Shown piece after piece: positions 1 through 8,816 of a stretch of 64,000 nt of DNA. Under the pieces are notes generated by a model. The model was given only the letters and a program-made list of their open reading frames with translations. It did not search any database and was not told where the DNA came from. How positions within the stretch are numbered: position 1 is the stretch's first letter; each line of letters starts with the position of its first letter. The DNA comes from Actinomycetota bacterium (GTDB lineage: Bacteria; Actinomycetota; Thermoleophilia; Solirubrobacterales; Solirubrobacteraceae). The position numbers were made by a program, and so were the translations under genes. The stretch is from NCBI GenBank assembly GCA_005884115.1, contig VAXW01000003.1, positions 248,001 through 312,000 of the forward strand. The letters are read 5' to 3'.

Positions 1-306
1 GTGGTCGTGCTCACGGGCGGGCACCGGCACGAGGCTTGCGACGTGTTCCTCGCCGCCGAGCGGCCGGACGAGGCGATCGAGATTCCCGGTGAGCGCCATC
101 CCGACGGCGCGGCCCACGGCTCGGGGTGCACGCACTCCTCGGTGCTGGCCGCCCAGCTCGCGCTCGGCGCGACCGCGCTCGATGCAGCGCGCACGGCGCG
201 CGAGCTCGCGGGCGAAGCTGTGGCGCACGGACTGCGCGCGATCGGCGCGGGCGCGGGCCCGGTCGACGTGCTCGGCCTCGATCGACCGACAGCGCGTTTG
301 CCATAA
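1..306 (+). CDS. thiD: Hydroxymethylpyrimidine/phosphomethylpyrimidine kinase, C-terminal part (truncated by window start)
   Basis: Ribokinase-like C-terminal motif HGSGCTHSSVLAA, typical of ThiD; frame open at base 1. Confidence 0.75.
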   Translation: MVVLTGGHRHEACDVFLAAERPDEAIEIPGERHPDGAAHGSGCTHSSVLAAQLALGATALDAARTARELAGEAVAHGLRAIGAGAGPVDVLGLDRPTARLP

Positions 307-316
307 TCCAGGCGCA

Positions 317-580
317 ATGAGGCTGCTGCGTCTGACTCCGGGTCACGGCGAGATCGTGCTCGCGGAGGGCGACGTGGAGGTGCCCGAGCAGGAGCGGGAG
401 CTGATCGAGGCGTTTCGTCGCGAGCTCGATGCGGGCATGTGGGCGGCGGTGCCGACCGCGGCCGGGGATGGCCGCCGGCAGGCGGAGATGGTCAAGAGCT
501 TCGACGAAGTGCCGCGCGGCGCCGAACGCGTGATCTTCTTCCCGCGCGCCGCAGGCGGCGCGCCTTCAACGGGCCGCTGA
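317..580 (+). CDS. Small conserved hypothetical protein (~87 aa)
   Basis: ATG at 317, ends directly before next ORF; acidic/amphipathic composition. Confidence 0.55.
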   Translation: MRLLRLTPGHGEIVLAEGDVEVPEQERELIEAFRRELDAGMWAAVPTAAGDGRRQAEMVKSFDEVPRGAERVIFFPRAAGGAPSTGR

Positions 581-585
581 GAGCG

Positions 586-1224
586 ATGGCGCTTGCGCTG
601 GGCACGGCCGGCCTGGTGCTGATCGCGCTTGCGCTGCAGCTTGCGTGGCCGAGCCTCAAGCGTGGGCTTGCGTGGCTGCGCGCGCAGCGCGCCGCGCGCC
701 GCGCTGCCGGCGCCGCGCGGGAACGTGCGGGATATGACCCGGGTCGCGAGCTGCGCGCGGAGCAGCGCGCGCGCGATCTGCTTCGCTCGTGCATCGAGGA
801 GCACGATTGGGCGATGTACCGGGACCTGGGCTTCTTGCGCGTGTGGGGCGGGTTGGGAGCGCAGCCGGCCGCCGGCGAGGGCACGCCGCAGGCGCCGCGG
901 GCGCCGTATGCGTACCTCATCTACCCGCACCGACCGATCGTCGCCTACATGCCGCAGGGCGGCGTGCTGCTGAGCGAGTACTGCGTGGAGTTTCCCGACC
1001 ACGCGCGCCCCTATGGCGGCGCGCGGCTGCCGGACTCTGACGACGTGCTTGCCAAGTGGATGGCGCTCACGGCCGATGAGCGTGGCTTGATCTCCGAAGC
1101 CAACATGCACCTCCCCGGACGTCAGATCGACCCCGAGATGGTGCGGCGCGACCTGCTGCGGCTCGCGCGCTGGGAGCGCGAGCGCGACGCACGGCGTCGA
1201 GCGGATATCGTGCGCGCCGCGTGA
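586..1224 (+). CDS. Hypothetical protein with N-terminal TM segment
   Basis: ATG 586; N-terminal hydrophobic helix [21 protein letters not shown]; stop overlaps next start. Confidence 0.6.
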   Translation: MALALGTAGLVLIALALQLAWPSLKRGLAWLRAQRAARRAAGAARERAGYDPGRELRAEQRARDLLRSCIEEHDWAMYRDLGFLRVWGGLGAQPAAGEGTPQAPRAPYAYLIYPHRPIVAYMPQGGVLLSEYCVEFPDHARPYGGARLPDSDDVLAKWMALTADERGLISEANMHLPGRQIDPEMVRRDLLRLARWERERDARRRADIVRAA

Positions 1225-2912
1225 GCAGCAGCCCTGCAGTTGACATAAAGCACCGCAGTCGCGCCCTCACCGAGGGGCCGGAGCGCGCGGCGGCGCGCGC
1301 CTACCTGCACGGCATCGGCTACTCGGCCGACGATCTCCGTAAGCCGATCGTTGGAGTGGCGCACTCGTGGATCGAGACGATGCCGTGCAACTTCAACAAC
1401 CGGGTGCTGGCGGCCAAGGTCAAGGAGGGCATTCGCGCGGCGGGCGGCACGCCGATGGAGCTCAACACGATCGCGATCTCCGACGGCATCACGATGGGGA
1501 CGCCGGGGATGCGCGCATCGTTGGTCTCGCGCGAGCTGATCGCGGACTCGATCGAGCTGGTCGCTGGCGCGCACCTTTTCGACGCGATGGTCGCGATCAG
1601 CGGTTGCGACAAGACCATCCCGGGCACGGTGATGGCGCTCGCGAGACTCGACATCCCTGGGCTGATGCTGTACGGCGGCTCGATCCGGCCCGGCTCCTAT
1701 AGGGGCGCGGACGTGACGATCCAGCAGGTCTTCGAGGCGGTAGGTGAATTCGCGTCGGGCGAGCTCTCGGAGGAGGAGCTGCACGAGCTGGAGGAGGCAG
1801 CCTCTCCGGGCGCGGGCGCGTGCGGCGGGCAGTTCACCGCGAACACGATGGCGATGGCGTTTGAGGCGCTCGGCATCTCGCCGGCCGGCTCCGCGATGGT
1901 GCCGGCGGAGGACGGTCGCAAGCTCGAGGTCGCAAGGCGCTGCGGCGAGCTCGTGATGGACGTGCTGCGCAGGGGACAGCGGCCGCGCGAGGTGATCACG
2001 AAGGCAGCGCTCGAAAACGCGATCGCCGCCGTGGCGATGAGCGGCGGCTCTACCAACGGCGTGCTGCATCTGCTCGCGGTGGCCCGCGAAGCGGGCGTGC
2101 CGCTGCAGATCGACGAGTTCGACAGCATCTCCGAGCGCACGCCGCTGCTGTGCGACCTGCAGCCGGGCGGGCAGTACGTGGCGACCGACCTGTACGAGGC
2201 CGGCGGCGTGCCGCTGGTGCTCAAGCGCATGGACGAGGCGGGCGTGCTGCGGGCGGACGCGATGACGGTCAGCGGTCGCACGATCGGCGAGCATGCGTCT
2301 GAGGCGCAGGAGGCCGAGGGCCAGCGCGTGGTGAGGTCCCTCGACGATCCGCTGGCTCCGAGGGGTGGCTTTGCGATCCTGCGCGGGAACATCGCGCCGG
2401 ACGGCTGCGTGGTCAAGCTCGCGGGGCACGCGCGCCGCTCCCACACGGGACCTGCCCGGGTCTTCGAGGGCGAGGAGCAGGCGATGGCGGCGGTGCTTGC
2501 ACGGGAGATCAACAACGGCGACGTGGTGGTGATCCGCAACGAGGGCCCTGTTGGGGGCCCGGGCATGCGAGAGATGCTGGCCGTCACCGGCGCGATCGTC
2601 GGCGAGGGGCTGGGCGAGACTGTCGCACTGATCACCGACGGGCGCTTCTCGGGCGCCACGCACGGGTTCATGGTCGCCCACGTCGCTCCTGAGGCTGCGC
2701 GCGGCGGCCCGATTGCGGCGCTCCGCGACGGTGACGAGGTGACCATTGACGTCGAGACGCGGCGCTTGGACGTGGCACTCGAGGAGGAGGAGATCGGGGC
2801 GCGCCTGAGCAGCTATGAGCCCGTGCGGCGTACGAGCGAGCTTGCGGACGTGGCGATCGGCAAGTACGCGAAGCTCGTCGGCAGCGCAAGCGAGGGGGCG
2901 GTCGCGCGCTGA
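1221..2912 (+). CDS. ilvD: Dihydroxy-acid dehydratase
   Basis: Full-length; [40 protein letters not shown] motifs. Confidence 0.95.
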   Translation: MSSSPAVDIKHRSRALTEGPERAAARAYLHGIGYSADDLRKPIVGVAHSWIETMPCNFNNRVLAAKVKEGIRAAGGTPMELNTIAISDGITMGTPGMRASLVSRELIADSIELVAGAHLFDAMVAISGCDKTIPGTVMALARLDIPGLMLYGGSIRPGSYRGADVTIQQVFEAVGEFASGELSEEELHELEEAASPGAGACGGQFTANTMAMAFEALGISPAGSAMVPAEDGRKLEVARRCGELVMDVLRRGQRPREVITKAALENAIAAVAMSGGSTNGVLHLLAVAREAGVPLQIDEFDSISERTPLLCDLQPGGQYVATDLYEAGGVPLVLKRMDEAGVLRADAMTVSGRTIGEHASEAQEAEGQRVVRSLDDPLAPRGGFAILRGNIAPDGCVVKLAGHARRSHTGPARVFEGEEQAMAAVLAREINNGDVVVIRNEGPVGGPGMREMLAVTGAIVGEGLGETVALITDGRFSGATHGFMVAHVAPEAARGGPIAALRDGDEVTIDVETRRLDVALEEEEIGARLSSYEPVRRTSELADVAIGKYAKLVGSASEGAVAR

Positions 2913-2963
2913 GCGCTCGCCGGGGCAGGCGCGCGGGAAGGCGCGGCGAAGTTAGGCCTAAGC

Positions 2964-3932
2964 ATGGCCGACGAGCGCCGGCAAGTTCCGCCTTCTGAGG
3001 CGCCTGAGCCGCTTGGTGCGGCGTGGAGCGCTGCACTCCAGTCGCTCGCCGATGACCTGCGCAGGCGAGACCTGGCGCCGAGGACAGCGCGTGCGTATGG
3101 CTCTGATTTGCGCGACTTTGCCCGCTGGGCGAGCGCTGAGGGCCGCGAGCCCGCACAGATCGGGCCGAAGGACGTGCGCCGCTACATCGCACATCTGTCC
3201 GCACTGGGCGCTGCCCCGGCGACCACCGCACGCAAGCTCGCGGCGCTGCGCGCACTGTTTGGAAGCCAGCGCGAGCGCGGGTTCATCGCCCAGAACCCTG
3301 CCGACCTCGTCTCGACGCCGCGGCGGCCGCGGCACCTGCCTCGGGTCCTGAGCGCGCGTGAGGCGGCGCGCCTTCTGGAGAGCATTCCCGCGGGCAGCGC
3401 TCTGGAGCAGCGCGACCGCGCGATGTTCGAGCTCGCGTACGCGTGCGGCCTGCGCGCGGAGGAGCTCGTGTCGCTGGACGTCGCCGATGTCGACCACGAC
3501 GAAGAGCAGGTCCGCGTCGAGGGCAAGGGGCGAAAGACGCGCATCGTGCCTGTGGGCGAGCCGGCGATGGCGGCCGTGCGCCGCTACCTCGAACGCGCGC
3601 GCCCCGCGCTCGCCCGGGCCGAGCCGCGCGGGCGGGAGGAGCGAGCGGCGCTGTTCGTTTCGAAGAGCGGCCGGCGGCTGCACACCAGCGACGTGCGCCG
3701 CAGGCTGCGGGCGTGGAGCGCGAGTGCGGGCGCAGCGTCGGGGAGCTCGCTCGACCTCTCGCCGCATGCGCTTCGTCACAGCTTTGCCACGCATCTGCTT
3801 GACGGCGGGGCCGATCTGCGTAGCATCCAGGAGCTTTTGGGCCATGCCAGCGTGTCCAGCACCCAGATATACACTCGGGTAGAGTCCGCGAGGCTCAGAA
3901 GCGCGTACTCGCGCAGCCACCCTCGGGCATGA
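2964..3932 (+). CDS. xerC: Tyrosine recombinase XerC/XerD-like
   Basis: N-terminal SAM-like domain plus catalytic R...HALRHSFATHLLDGGADLRSIQELLGHASVSSTQIYTRV. Confidence 0.88.
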   Translation: MADERRQVPPSEAPEPLGAAWSAALQSLADDLRRRDLAPRTARAYGSDLRDFARWASAEGREPAQIGPKDVRRYIAHLSALGAAPATTARKLAALRALFGSQRERGFIAQNPADLVSTPRRPRHLPRVLSAREAARLLESIPAGSALEQRDRAMFELAYACGLRAEELVSLDVADVDHDEEQVRVEGKGRKTRIVPVGEPAMAAVRRYLERARPALARAEPRGREERAALFVSKSGRRLHTSDVRRRLRAWSASAGAASGSSLDLSPHALRHSFATHLLDGGADLRSIQELLGHASVSSTQIYTRVESARLRSAYSRSHPRA

Positions 3933-3941
3933 AGCAGGGGA

Positions 3942-4736
3942 GTGAAAACCCTGGAGACAAATGTCAAACCGATCGAGCTGCGGGAACTGTGGCGGCGATA
4001 CAAGGCTGATGGCGACGAGCGCGTCCGCGAGCGTCTGGTAGTCGCCTACTCGCCGCTCGTCAAGTATGTCGCCGGGCGCACCGCCGCTGGCCTGCCTCCG
4101 CACGTGGAGGAGGCGGATCTGATCTCGTACGGGATGGTCGGTCTGATCTCGGCCATCGAGCGCTTCGACCTTTCGCGAGAGATCAAGTTCGAGACCTACG
4201 CGATCATGCGGATCAAGGGCGCGATCATCGACGAGCTGCGAGCCATGGACTGGGTCCCACGCAGCGTTCGCGCACGCGCGCGGGAGGTCGAGCGCGCCAA
4301 TGCGAAGCTCGAGCACACCCTGCAGCGGGCGCCCACCGACCAGGAGATCGCGGGCGAGCTTGGCATCACGGTCGACGAACTGAACGACTCGCTGCTCGCG
4401 ATCTCACACTCGTCAATGGTCGCCCTGGATGAGCTCTGGAGCGTGTCGGACTCGAGCGGCGACCAGGTCTCGCTGATGGACACGATCGAGGATCCGGGCG
4501 CGCCGGATCCCGCGCGGGCGCTCGACGTGGGCGACCTCAAGGACCGAATCGCCGAGTCGATAGCGAAGCTGCCCGAGCGCGAGAAGCTCGTGATCGCGCT
4601 CTACTACTACGAGAACCTCACCCTCCGCGAGATCGGGGAGGTGCTGGGCGTGACGGAGTCGCGCGTCTCACAGATGCACACGAAGGCAGTCCTGCGCCTT
4701 CGCTCGCGCATGCAGGAGGAGGCCTTCGAGGCCTGA
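3942..4736 (+). CDS. whiG: RNA polymerase sigma factor, WhiG/FliA (sigma-28) type
   Basis: LWRRYKADGDERVRERLVVAYSPLVKYVAGR, EEADLISYGMVGLISAIERF, IDELRAMDWVPRSVR, LTLREIGEVLGVTESRVSQMHTKAVLRLR. Confidence 0.9.
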   Translation: MKTLETNVKPIELRELWRRYKADGDERVRERLVVAYSPLVKYVAGRTAAGLPPHVEEADLISYGMVGLISAIERFDLSREIKFETYAIMRIKGAIIDELRAMDWVPRSVRARAREVERANAKLEHTLQRAPTDQEIAGELGITVDELNDSLLAISHSSMVALDELWSVSDSSGDQVSLMDTIEDPGAPDPARALDVGDLKDRIAESIAKLPEREKLVIALYYYENLTLREIGEVLGVTESRVSQMHTKAVLRLRSRMQEEAFEA

Positions 4737-4956
4737 TCTGATTTTTGGGAGGCAAGCGCGCGCGGCGCTTTCACCGAGCCCTGCCTAGCCGGCCGCATCG
4801 CGGGGATGGCACCCGGGCCTCCTCGACCCTCGCGCGTCGTTATTCGACGCCGCAGTGAACGGCGTCCAGCCTCCCAGCCGAGCCGGCCTCCCCTCCTCGT
4901 TAGAAGTTGAGACCGCTCCGGCCGCCACGGCCGCTACTTTGCCGGCCGTCCGGGCC

Positions 4957-5036
4957 GGCCCGTGGCCAACCCGGCCCGTGGCCAACCCGGCCCGTGGCCA
5001 ACCCGGCCCGTGGCCAACCCGGCCCGTGGCCAACCC
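4957..5036. repeat. Tandem repeat: five perfect 16-bp copies of GGCCCGTGGCCAACCC
   Basis: Direct reading; units start at 4957, 4973, 4989, 5005 and 5021. Confidence 0.97.
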
Positions 5037-5196
5037 GGCAGTAGCCCCTCGGCGCCGTGCAGTCGGCCGGCCGATCGTGGGGGATGACGCGGGCCTCCTC
5101 ATCGACGGCGACAGCCGGCGAGGAGGAGCCGCGTAGCATCCCTCCAACCGCCCGGAAGACGCTATCGTGCTCGCACCCGGAAAGGAGAGAGCCCCA

Positions 5197-7269
5197 ATGC
5201 ACCCAGCAGCGGACCGTATCCGCAACGTCGCGCTAGTCGGCCATCGAGGCGCCGGCAAGACGTCATTACACGAGGCGCTGCTGTTCGAGGCAGGGGTAAC
5301 CAGCCGGCTCGGCTCGGTCACGGACGGGACCACCGTGTCGGACTCCGACGCCGACGAGCAGGCGCGGCAGATGTCGATCTCGGCCACGCTGAACTCGTTC
5401 GAGTGGCAGGAACGCAAGATCAACCTGCTTGACACGCCGGGAGAGCCGAGCTTCGTCGCTGATGCGCTGGGCGCGCTGCGCGTATGCGAGTCGGCTGTGT
5501 TCGTCGTCAACGCTGTGATGGGCGTGGAGGTCTCGACCAGCAGGCTGTGGGCGCGCGCGGCAGAGCTCGATATCGCGCGCATGCTGTTCGTCAACATGCT
5601 CGATCGCGAGCGCGCCGACTTCTTCCGCACGCTCGAGCAGCTCAAGAAAGCGTTCGGGTCGCACGTCGTGGCCACCGAGATCCCGATCGGCGCCGAGCAC
5701 GAAATCGAAGGCGTGATCGACCTGGTCGACATGAAGGCCTTTCACCAGGACTCGGCCGATCGCAAAGGCTTCGCCGAGATGCCGATTCCGGAGGCTCAGG
5801 CCGATCTTGCGCAGGAGTATCGCGAGAAGCTCATGGATGAGGTCTGCGAAGTGTCAGATGCTCTGATGGAGCGCTACCTCGAGGGCGAGGAGATCTCCCA
5901 TGAGGAGGTCGTCGGAGCGCTGAAGGAGGGCACCAACCATGGCGAGATCTTCCCTGTCGTGTGCGGGGTGGCGACCAGCAATCTCGGCACCTCGCGCTTG
6001 CTCGACGCGATCGTCGAGGACCTGCCCTCGCCGGTCAAGCACGGGGCCCTGAAGGTGGGCGAGCTGGAGCTCCAGGCCGCCGAGGACCGCGAGCTGTTTG
6101 CCTTCGTGTTCAAGACGAGGGCCGACCAGTTTGCCGGCAGGATCAACCTCCTGCGCGTCTACCAGGGGGCCCTGCGAGCGGATAGCCAGGTGCTCAACAC
6201 CAGAGCCCACGCGAAGGAGCGCATCGGCCAGCTCATCACGTTCGCTGGCAAAGAGACGCCCCACGTGCAGGAGTTCGGGCCCGGGGACATCGGAGCGGTG
6301 GCAAAGCTCAAGGAGACGCGGGCCGGCGACTGGCTCGCGGCTCGCGACGAGCCGATCGAGATGCCACGCCTGAAACTACCGGCGCCGGTGATGGCGTTCG
6401 CTGTCGAGCCGAAGAGCAGGGGGGACGAGGACAAGGTGTTCGCTTCGCTGCGCCGCCTGCAGGAGGAAGACCCGACGATCGACCTGCATCGTGACCAGCA
6501 GACCGGCGAGCAGATCGTCGCGGGCCTCTCGCAGGTGCACGTGGAAGTGATCGTCGATCGCCTGCGCGAACGCTTCGGCGTGGAGGTGACGCTGAAGCCG
6601 CCGCGCGTTCCCTACCAGGAGACGATTCGCCGCTCGGCAACCGCCCACGGCCGCCACAAGAAGCAGTCGGGAGGGCGCGGGCAGTTCGGCGACTGCCACA
6701 TCGAAATCGAGCCGCTCACGACGGGCGAGGGGTTCGAGTTCGTCGACAAGATCAAGGGCGGCGTGATCCCGAGCTCCTTCATCCCAGCCGTCGAGAAGGG
6801 CGTGCGGGAGGCGATGGACTCCGGCGTGCTCGCCGGCTACCCGGTCAAGGACGTCCGCGTGAGGCTGTTCGACGGCTCACACCATTCGGTGGACTCGTCG
6901 GAGATCGCCTTCAAGATGGCTGGCATCCAGGCGATGAAGCAGGCGCTCGAACAGGCCGACCCGGTGCTGCTCGAGCCGATCATGCTCGTCACCCTGTCCG
7001 TCCCCGAGGAGTTCGTCGGCGACGTCATCGGCGACCTCAACAGCCGCCGCGGACGGCCCCAGGGCATGGAGCCGGTCGGCGCGATGACCGAGATCAAGGC
7101 CGAGGTGCCGATGGCTGAGATGCTCACCTATGCCCCTGACCTGCGCTCGATCACCGGCGGACAGGGCGACTACACGCTCGAGTTCCTGCGCTACGAGGAG
7201 GTCCCCGGGCACCTCTCGCAGAAGGTCGTCGAGCAGGCCAGCGACGAGCGCGCAGCTGCGCACGCCTAG
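5197..7269 (+). CDS. Elongation factor G-like GTPase (FusA paralog)
   Basis: GHRGAGKTS P-loop, EF-G domain II-V; RBS aaaggagag upstream of ATG 5197; non-canonical G3 (DTPGEPSF) and G4 (NMLD). Confidence 0.88.
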   Translation: MHPAADRIRNVALVGHRGAGKTSLHEALLFEAGVTSRLGSVTDGTTVSDSDADEQARQMSISATLNSFEWQERKINLLDTPGEPSFVADALGALRVCESAVFVVNAVMGVEVSTSRLWARAAELDIARMLFVNMLDRERADFFRTLEQLKKAFGSHVVATEIPIGAEHEIEGVIDLVDMKAFHQDSADRKGFAEMPIPEAQADLAQEYREKLMDEVCEVSDALMERYLEGEEISHEEVVGALKEGTNHGEIFPVVCGVATSNLGTSRLLDAIVEDLPSPVKHGALKVGELELQAAEDRELFAFVFKTRADQFAGRINLLRVYQGALRADSQVLNTRAHAKERIGQLITFAGKETPHVQEFGPGDIGAVAKLKETRAGDWLAARDEPIEMPRLKLPAPVMAFAVEPKSRGDEDKVFASLRRLQEEDPTIDLHRDQQTGEQIVAGLSQVHVEVIVDRLRERFGVEVTLKPPRVPYQETIRRSATAHGRHKKQSGGRGQFGDCHIEIEPLTTGEGFEFVDKIKGGVIPSSFIPAVEKGVREAMDSGVLAGYPVKDVRVRLFDGSHHSVDSSEIAFKMAGIQAMKQALEQADPVLLEPIMLVTLSVPEEFVGDVIGDLNSRRGRPQGMEPVGAMTEIKAEVPMAEMLTYAPDLRSITGGQGDYTLEFLRYEEVPGHLSQKVVEQASDERAAAHA

Positions 7270-7336
7270 CGCAAGAACTCCTGCACCGCGCGGGCGCAAG
7301 AACTCCTGGGCCGTACCCAGCTACTCTTCTGCGCTG

Positions 7337-8026
7337 ATGGCTACGAGGACGATCGTCACCTCTCAGCCGGATGTCGCCTGCGACGTGTGCGAGCGGCGGC
7401 TACTGAGGGGCGAGCAGCCCGAGCTGTTCCTCGCCGCGGGGCAGCCCCGCACGGTGTGCGATCTGTGCGTGCCGCGCGCCGTCCACAACGGCTGGCTGCG
7501 CGAGAGCGAGCAGCCGCTCCCCGCCCCCGCGGCGCCGCGCCCGCGGCGCGGTCGCAGCCTGTTCGAGCGCCTGCGCGCAGCCGCCCGCCCCGGCGAGGAG
7601 GTTCGGCCAGCCCGCGCGGAGGCGGCGCACGGGACGGCCGAGCTGGAGCCGTATGACTTTCTCAGCGCGGGCGAGGCGACGGATGCTGCGGGCACAGCCG
7701 CCGATGAGCAGGGTGCGGAGGAGCCGAACGTGACGAGGCTCGCGGTCGAGCTTTTCAACGCGGGCGAGCACCCGCGTCGCATCGCGGGACTGATGCGCTC
7801 GCTCGGCGACCCGACCGTCAGCGTCCTACCCGTGGACGGCGTCGATGGACTGGTCAGCGTCGTGGTCGCCTGGGAGCTCTGCTGGTACCGCTACAGGATC
7901 GACGTCGACGACCCCGGGGCGGGCATCGAGGTCGTCCAGGGCACCGAGCTGGCCGAGCTCTCGCGTGAGGAGTGCGTTGCAAACGCGGTTGCGGACGCGC
8001 TTGGAGTCCTGGCCCTGCTCCAGTAA
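7337..8026 (+). CDS. Hypothetical protein with N-terminal CxxC...CxxC zinc-ribbon-like segment
   Basis: CDVCERRLL...CDLCVPRAV; ATG 7337. Confidence 0.6.
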   Translation: MATRTIVTSQPDVACDVCERRLLRGEQPELFLAAGQPRTVCDLCVPRAVHNGWLRESEQPLPAPAAPRPRRGRSLFERLRAAARPGEEVRPARAEAAHGTAELEPYDFLSAGEATDAAGTAADEQGAEEPNVTRLAVELFNAGEHPRRIAGLMRSLGDPTVSVLPVDGVDGLVSVVVAWELCWYRYRIDVDDPGAGIEVVQGTELAELSREECVANAVADALGVLALLQ

Positions 8027-8037
8027 GATCCCGGCAC

Positions 8038-8280
8038 ATGATCTATTCGGTGGTGCCCAGAGAGCTGGCAGACGAGCTCTATCCGAAGCTGCTCGCCTAC
8101 TACGAGAACGACGACAATGTGACCGTGATCGTCGATCGCCGCAAGTTCGATCGGCGTTCGCGCGGGCAGCGCTCTGATGCGGGTGTCCCCAACGGCGCCG
8201 CGCAGCGCCGCGTCGTACGCGACCGGCGCAGGGCTCGCGTGCCCGGGGACATGCCCCCGCTGGCGCGTGTCGGCAGCTAG
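8038..8280 (+). CDS. Small Arg-rich conserved hypothetical protein
   Basis: ATG 8038; VIVDRRKFDRRSRGQRSDAG. Confidence 0.5.
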   Translation: MIYSVVPRELADELYPKLLAYYENDDNVTVIVDRRKFDRRSRGQRSDAGVPNGAAQRRVVRDRRRARVPGDMPPLARVGS

Positions 8281-8311
8281 CGGCGCCGGCGCCAGGCCCT
8301 GACGGGGCGCC

Positions 8312-8731
8312 TTGAAGGTCATCGTGCACGTGGACGGCGGCGCGCGCGGCAACCCCGGCCCCGCGGCGGCGGCGTCGGTGATCAGCGCGAGCGACGGCGA
8401 GCTGCTCGACGAGCATGCGCAGCTGCTCGGCACCGCTACCAACAACGTGGCCGAGTACCGCGCGCTGCTGCTGGGGCTCGAGCGCGCTCGCGCGATCGGC
8501 GCAGACGAGGTCGAGGTGATTGGCGATTCGGAGCTCATCGCCAAGCAGCTGCAGGGCACCTACAAGGTCAAGAACGACGCGCTGCGCGCCCTGCACGCGC
8601 AGGCGTCGAGCGCCCTGCGCGCGTTCGACCGCTGGTCGGTACGCACGGTCCCGCGCGAGCGCAATGCGCGCGCCGACGCGCTCGTGAACGCGGCCCTCGA
8701 CGCCGCGGGCGCAGCCGGCAACGCCGCCTGA
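8312..8731 (+). CDS. RNase HI-family protein
   Basis: VHVDGGARGNPGPAAAA, TNNVAEYRALLLGLE, GDSELIAKQLQGTYKVKN, RERNARADALVNAALD. Confidence 0.88.
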   Translation: MKVIVHVDGGARGNPGPAAAASVISASDGELLDEHAQLLGTATNNVAEYRALLLGLERARAIGADEVEVIGDSELIAKQLQGTYKVKNDALRALHAQASSALRAFDRWSVRTVPRERNARADALVNAALDAAGAAGNAA

Positions 8732-8797
8732 GCACTCCTGTACGCGCGCCGGCGCGCTCGTGAACGCCGCCCTGAATGCCGCGGGCGCAGCCGGCAA
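8668..8797 (+). repeat. Imperfect 54-bp direct duplication of the rnhA 3' end (8668-8721 and 8744-8797, offset 76 bp)
   Basis: gcgcgccgacgcgctcgtgaacgcggccctcgacgccgcgggcgcagccggcaa vs gcgcgccggcgcgctcgtgaacgccgccctgaatgccgcgggcgcagccggcaa. Confidence 0.92.
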
Positions 8798-8816
8798 GCT
8801 GCCCTGGTGGCGCTCC

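Noticed and set aside
1122-2681. 519-aa minus-strand ORF opposite ilvD
   Set aside because: High-GC shadow ORF; His/Arg/Asp-rich, no recognisable motif, and opposite a certain gene.
2964-3932. XerC-like recombinase as the integrase for the 35-38.8 kb element
   Set aside because: Located 31 kb away, adjacent to the whiG-like gene as in other actinobacteria, so most likely the housekeeping or conserved Xer protein.
2958-4316. 452-aa minus-strand ORF opposite xerC and the sigma factor gene
   Set aside because: Shadow ORF spanning two clear plus-strand genes.
4785-5732. 315-aa minus ORF and 93-aa plus ORF (4855-5136) through the 16-bp repeat
   Set aside because: Repeat period is not a multiple of three, the ORFs are low-complexity and overlap the EF-G gene or its leader.
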